From the NCBI GenBank assembly GCA_026399445.1, contig JAPLRA010000078.1, positions 1-6,529 on the forward strand: DNA of 6,529 nucleotides. The letters run 5' to 3'. Both the position numbers and the translations under genes were made by a program. Position 1 is the stretch's first letter, and each line of letters starts with the position of its first letter. Positions 5,631-6,529 of the stretch are shown here, one piece after another. Below the pieces are notes generated by a model. That model was not told the origin of the DNA, did no database searches, and saw only the letters and a list, made by a program, of their open reading frames with translations. The stretch comes from Sulfuritalea sp. (GTDB lineage Bacteria > Pseudomonadota > Gammaproteobacteria > Burkholderiales > Rhodocyclaceae).

Positions 5631-6002
5631 CGTGAAACAACAGGATAGGCCGCTGCTGATATCGGGCGCAGCGAGCCAAGCAATAGCCTCCCCCCGAGGG
5701 GAGAATGGGTGGGTGGGCGTTTATGCCGCTTTTCACGCGTTTAATCCTCAGCGGGTGGCTCTCGCTGCCATGGCCAGCCGCTCAAAGCCCATCCTGCGAG
5801 CATCGTCAATGACGGCCCCCGCTGCATTGGAGCCCATCAGGCGACGAGGTCGGGCGGTGCGGAGTCAATGACTGGTTCCGAGCAAACACGGGAAACGAAC
5901 CAGAGGATTGGACGAGCGGTGGCTAGGGCCGCTGATGGTCGAGTGCGGCGGTCAACCTGAATCGAATTGACCCTGTGTGTGCGGCCGATCCACACCTTGG
6001 AT
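5631..6002. other. Gap between response regulator and transposase, no convincing gene
   Basis: A short frame at 5632-5871 (GTG start, 79 codons) has no ribosome binding site or recognisable domain and is not called. Besides the G-rich motif at 5688-5717, the gap holds inverted repeats CTGGTTC/GAACCAG (5872-5878 with 5897-5903) and GGTCAA/TTGACC (5950-5955 with 5967-5972). The end of the insertion sequence to the right should lie somewhere in this gap, but its terminal repeat cannot be identified because the other end is outside the window. Confidence 0.5.
5688..5717 (+). other. Hairpin overlapping a potential G-quadruplex
   Basis: CTCCCC (5688-5693) pairs with GGGGAG (5698-5703) around a 4-nt loop. 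The same GGGG (5698-5701) with GGG at 5707-5709, 5711-5713 and 5715-5717 gives four G-tracts with loops of 5, 1 and 1 nt, a compact quadruplex pattern on the plus strand. The two structures use the same Gs and cannot form together. It lies about 60 nt after the response regulator stop. There is no T-tract, so a terminator is doubtful. Confidence 0.45.
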
Positions 6003-6529
6003 TCAACCGGTGAAATCGGCCGCTACGATTGAATGGCCGGTATGGAGCGGACCTTGAATTGCACGGCGGCTATGGAGCGATTTCCCGAGCGCCCCTTCAT
6101 GGCCCAGACTGTGTAAAAACTGCCGAATTTTCGATGAGTCATCGGAACGACGATTGGAGAGTCTGTTGAGCGTGGAAAGGCGGTGATGCGCGTCTTGCTC
6201 GGCGAAATGCGAACTGACAAGGTGTATCGGCGCTGGGATTGAAACAGCAATGGGGGGGATCACCCCCCTCATCATCTGCATCAGTGGTACAGGCCCCAGT
6301 ATCTGCATGACGCGCTTGAGGTTGTAGGCCAGAACGTGCAGGCTCATTTCGGTACTGACCCGCTTCAGGGTCTTGGTCAGGAAATGCGCGCTACCCATCC
6401 ATGACTTGATGGTGCCGAACGGATGCTCAACGGTTTGGCGTCGAATCCGCATGCTATCGGCGGCGCGATCAAGGCGCGTCTGCATGTCGTCGAGCACCGC
6501 CTGGTGTTCCCATCGACTGACACGGCGGT
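6003..6529 (-). CDS. IS1182-like DDE transposase, C-terminal part (cut by window edge)
   Basis: The minus-strand frame is open to the window edge, so the N terminus and earlier catalytic Asp residues lie outside; 174 residues are visible. The segment MRIRRQTVEHPFGTIKSWMG carries the VEHPFGTIK signature, whose Glu (visible residue 34) is the likely third acidic residue of the DDE triad. It continues with HFLTKTLKRVSTEMSLHVLAYNL and then KRVMQILG, a conserved block of this transposase group. After MMRG (about visible residue 88) the sequence becomes an unrecognised tail of roughly 86 residues. The change coincides with a G/C homopolymer at 6252-6268, so the tail may be frameshifted or read through non-coding IS sequence. 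The upstream GTG at 6497 is not the start, because the homologous sequence RWEHQAVL precedes it. The family name is from memory of the motifs. Confidence 0.85.
   Translation of the reverse strand, partial: RRVSRWEHQAVLDDMQTRLDRAADSMRIRRQTVEHPFGTIKSWMGSAHFLTKTLKRVSTEMSLHVLAYNLKRVMQILGPVPLMQMMRGVIPPIAVSIPAPIHLVSSHFAEQDAHHRLSTLNRLSNRRSDDSSKIRQFLHSLGHEGALGKSLHSRRAIQGPLHTGHSIVAADFTG
6003..6529 (-). mobile_element. Insertion sequence, 3' portion (IS1182-like)
   Basis: The transposase shows that part of an insertion sequence occupies the right end of the window. The boundaries are not resolved: the right end is outside and the left end is somewhere in 5631-6002 without a recognisable terminal repeat. 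Confidence 0.6.

Noticed and set aside
5632..5871. Small plus-strand frame after the response regulator
   Set aside because: GTG start without ribosome binding site; low-complexity Ala/Arg/Ser composition; crosses the hairpin/G-tract.
6041..6079. TATGGAGCG repeated at 6041-6049 and 6071-6079
   Set aside because: Only two copies of nine bases with diverged flanks, inside the transposase tail; not enough to call a repeat array.

Overview
The window looks like chromosomal DNA of a betaproteobacterium. The main evidence is a proteasome-like Ntn-hydrolase of the BPH type (betaproteobacterial proteasome homologue) lying inside a pyruvate dehydrogenase operon. The dihydrolipoyl dehydrogenase of that operon carries its own lipoyl domain, as in Neisseria and Ralstonia. 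High GC in the core genes fits this. A Rhodocyclales-like or neighbouring lineage is a guess from gene content, not a measurement.

Region 1 (1-2754, + strand) is a tightly packed operon: the 3' end of the pyruvate dehydrogenase E2 gene (aceF), the BPH gene, and lpdA (E3). E2 and BPH overlap by 4 nt (GTGA) and BPH and lpdA by 8 nt, so the three are probably translationally coupled. Region 2 (2755-4280, + strand) holds rpiA and phoU. The 71-nt lpdA-rpiA gap is almost entirely one nested hairpin whose 3' arm contains the rpiA Shine-Dalgarno sequence. phoU is apart from any pst genes and may have its own promoter. yggX (4561-4289, - strand) converges on phoU with 8 nt between the stop codons.

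Region 3 (about 4577-6529) is accessory in character. It has lower GC, about 550 bp with no convincing gene but several perfect inverted repeats, and a single-domain response regulator whose receiver lacks about 21 residues. A gene-free stretch with a hairpin/G-quadruplex motif follows. The window ends in the 3' part of an IS1182-like transposase on the - strand, cut by the edge.

How the genes fit together: E2 and E3 are parts of the pyruvate-to-acetyl-CoA complex, and RpiA belongs to the pentose phosphate pathway. PhoU (phosphate signalling) and YggX (iron/oxidative stress) are housekeeping neighbours. The most interesting points are the proteolytic-fold gene locked into the PDH operon, the hairpin that would hide the rpiA ribosome binding site, and the shortened receiver behind a large stem-loop. 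I found no CRISPR array, tRNA or rRNA.
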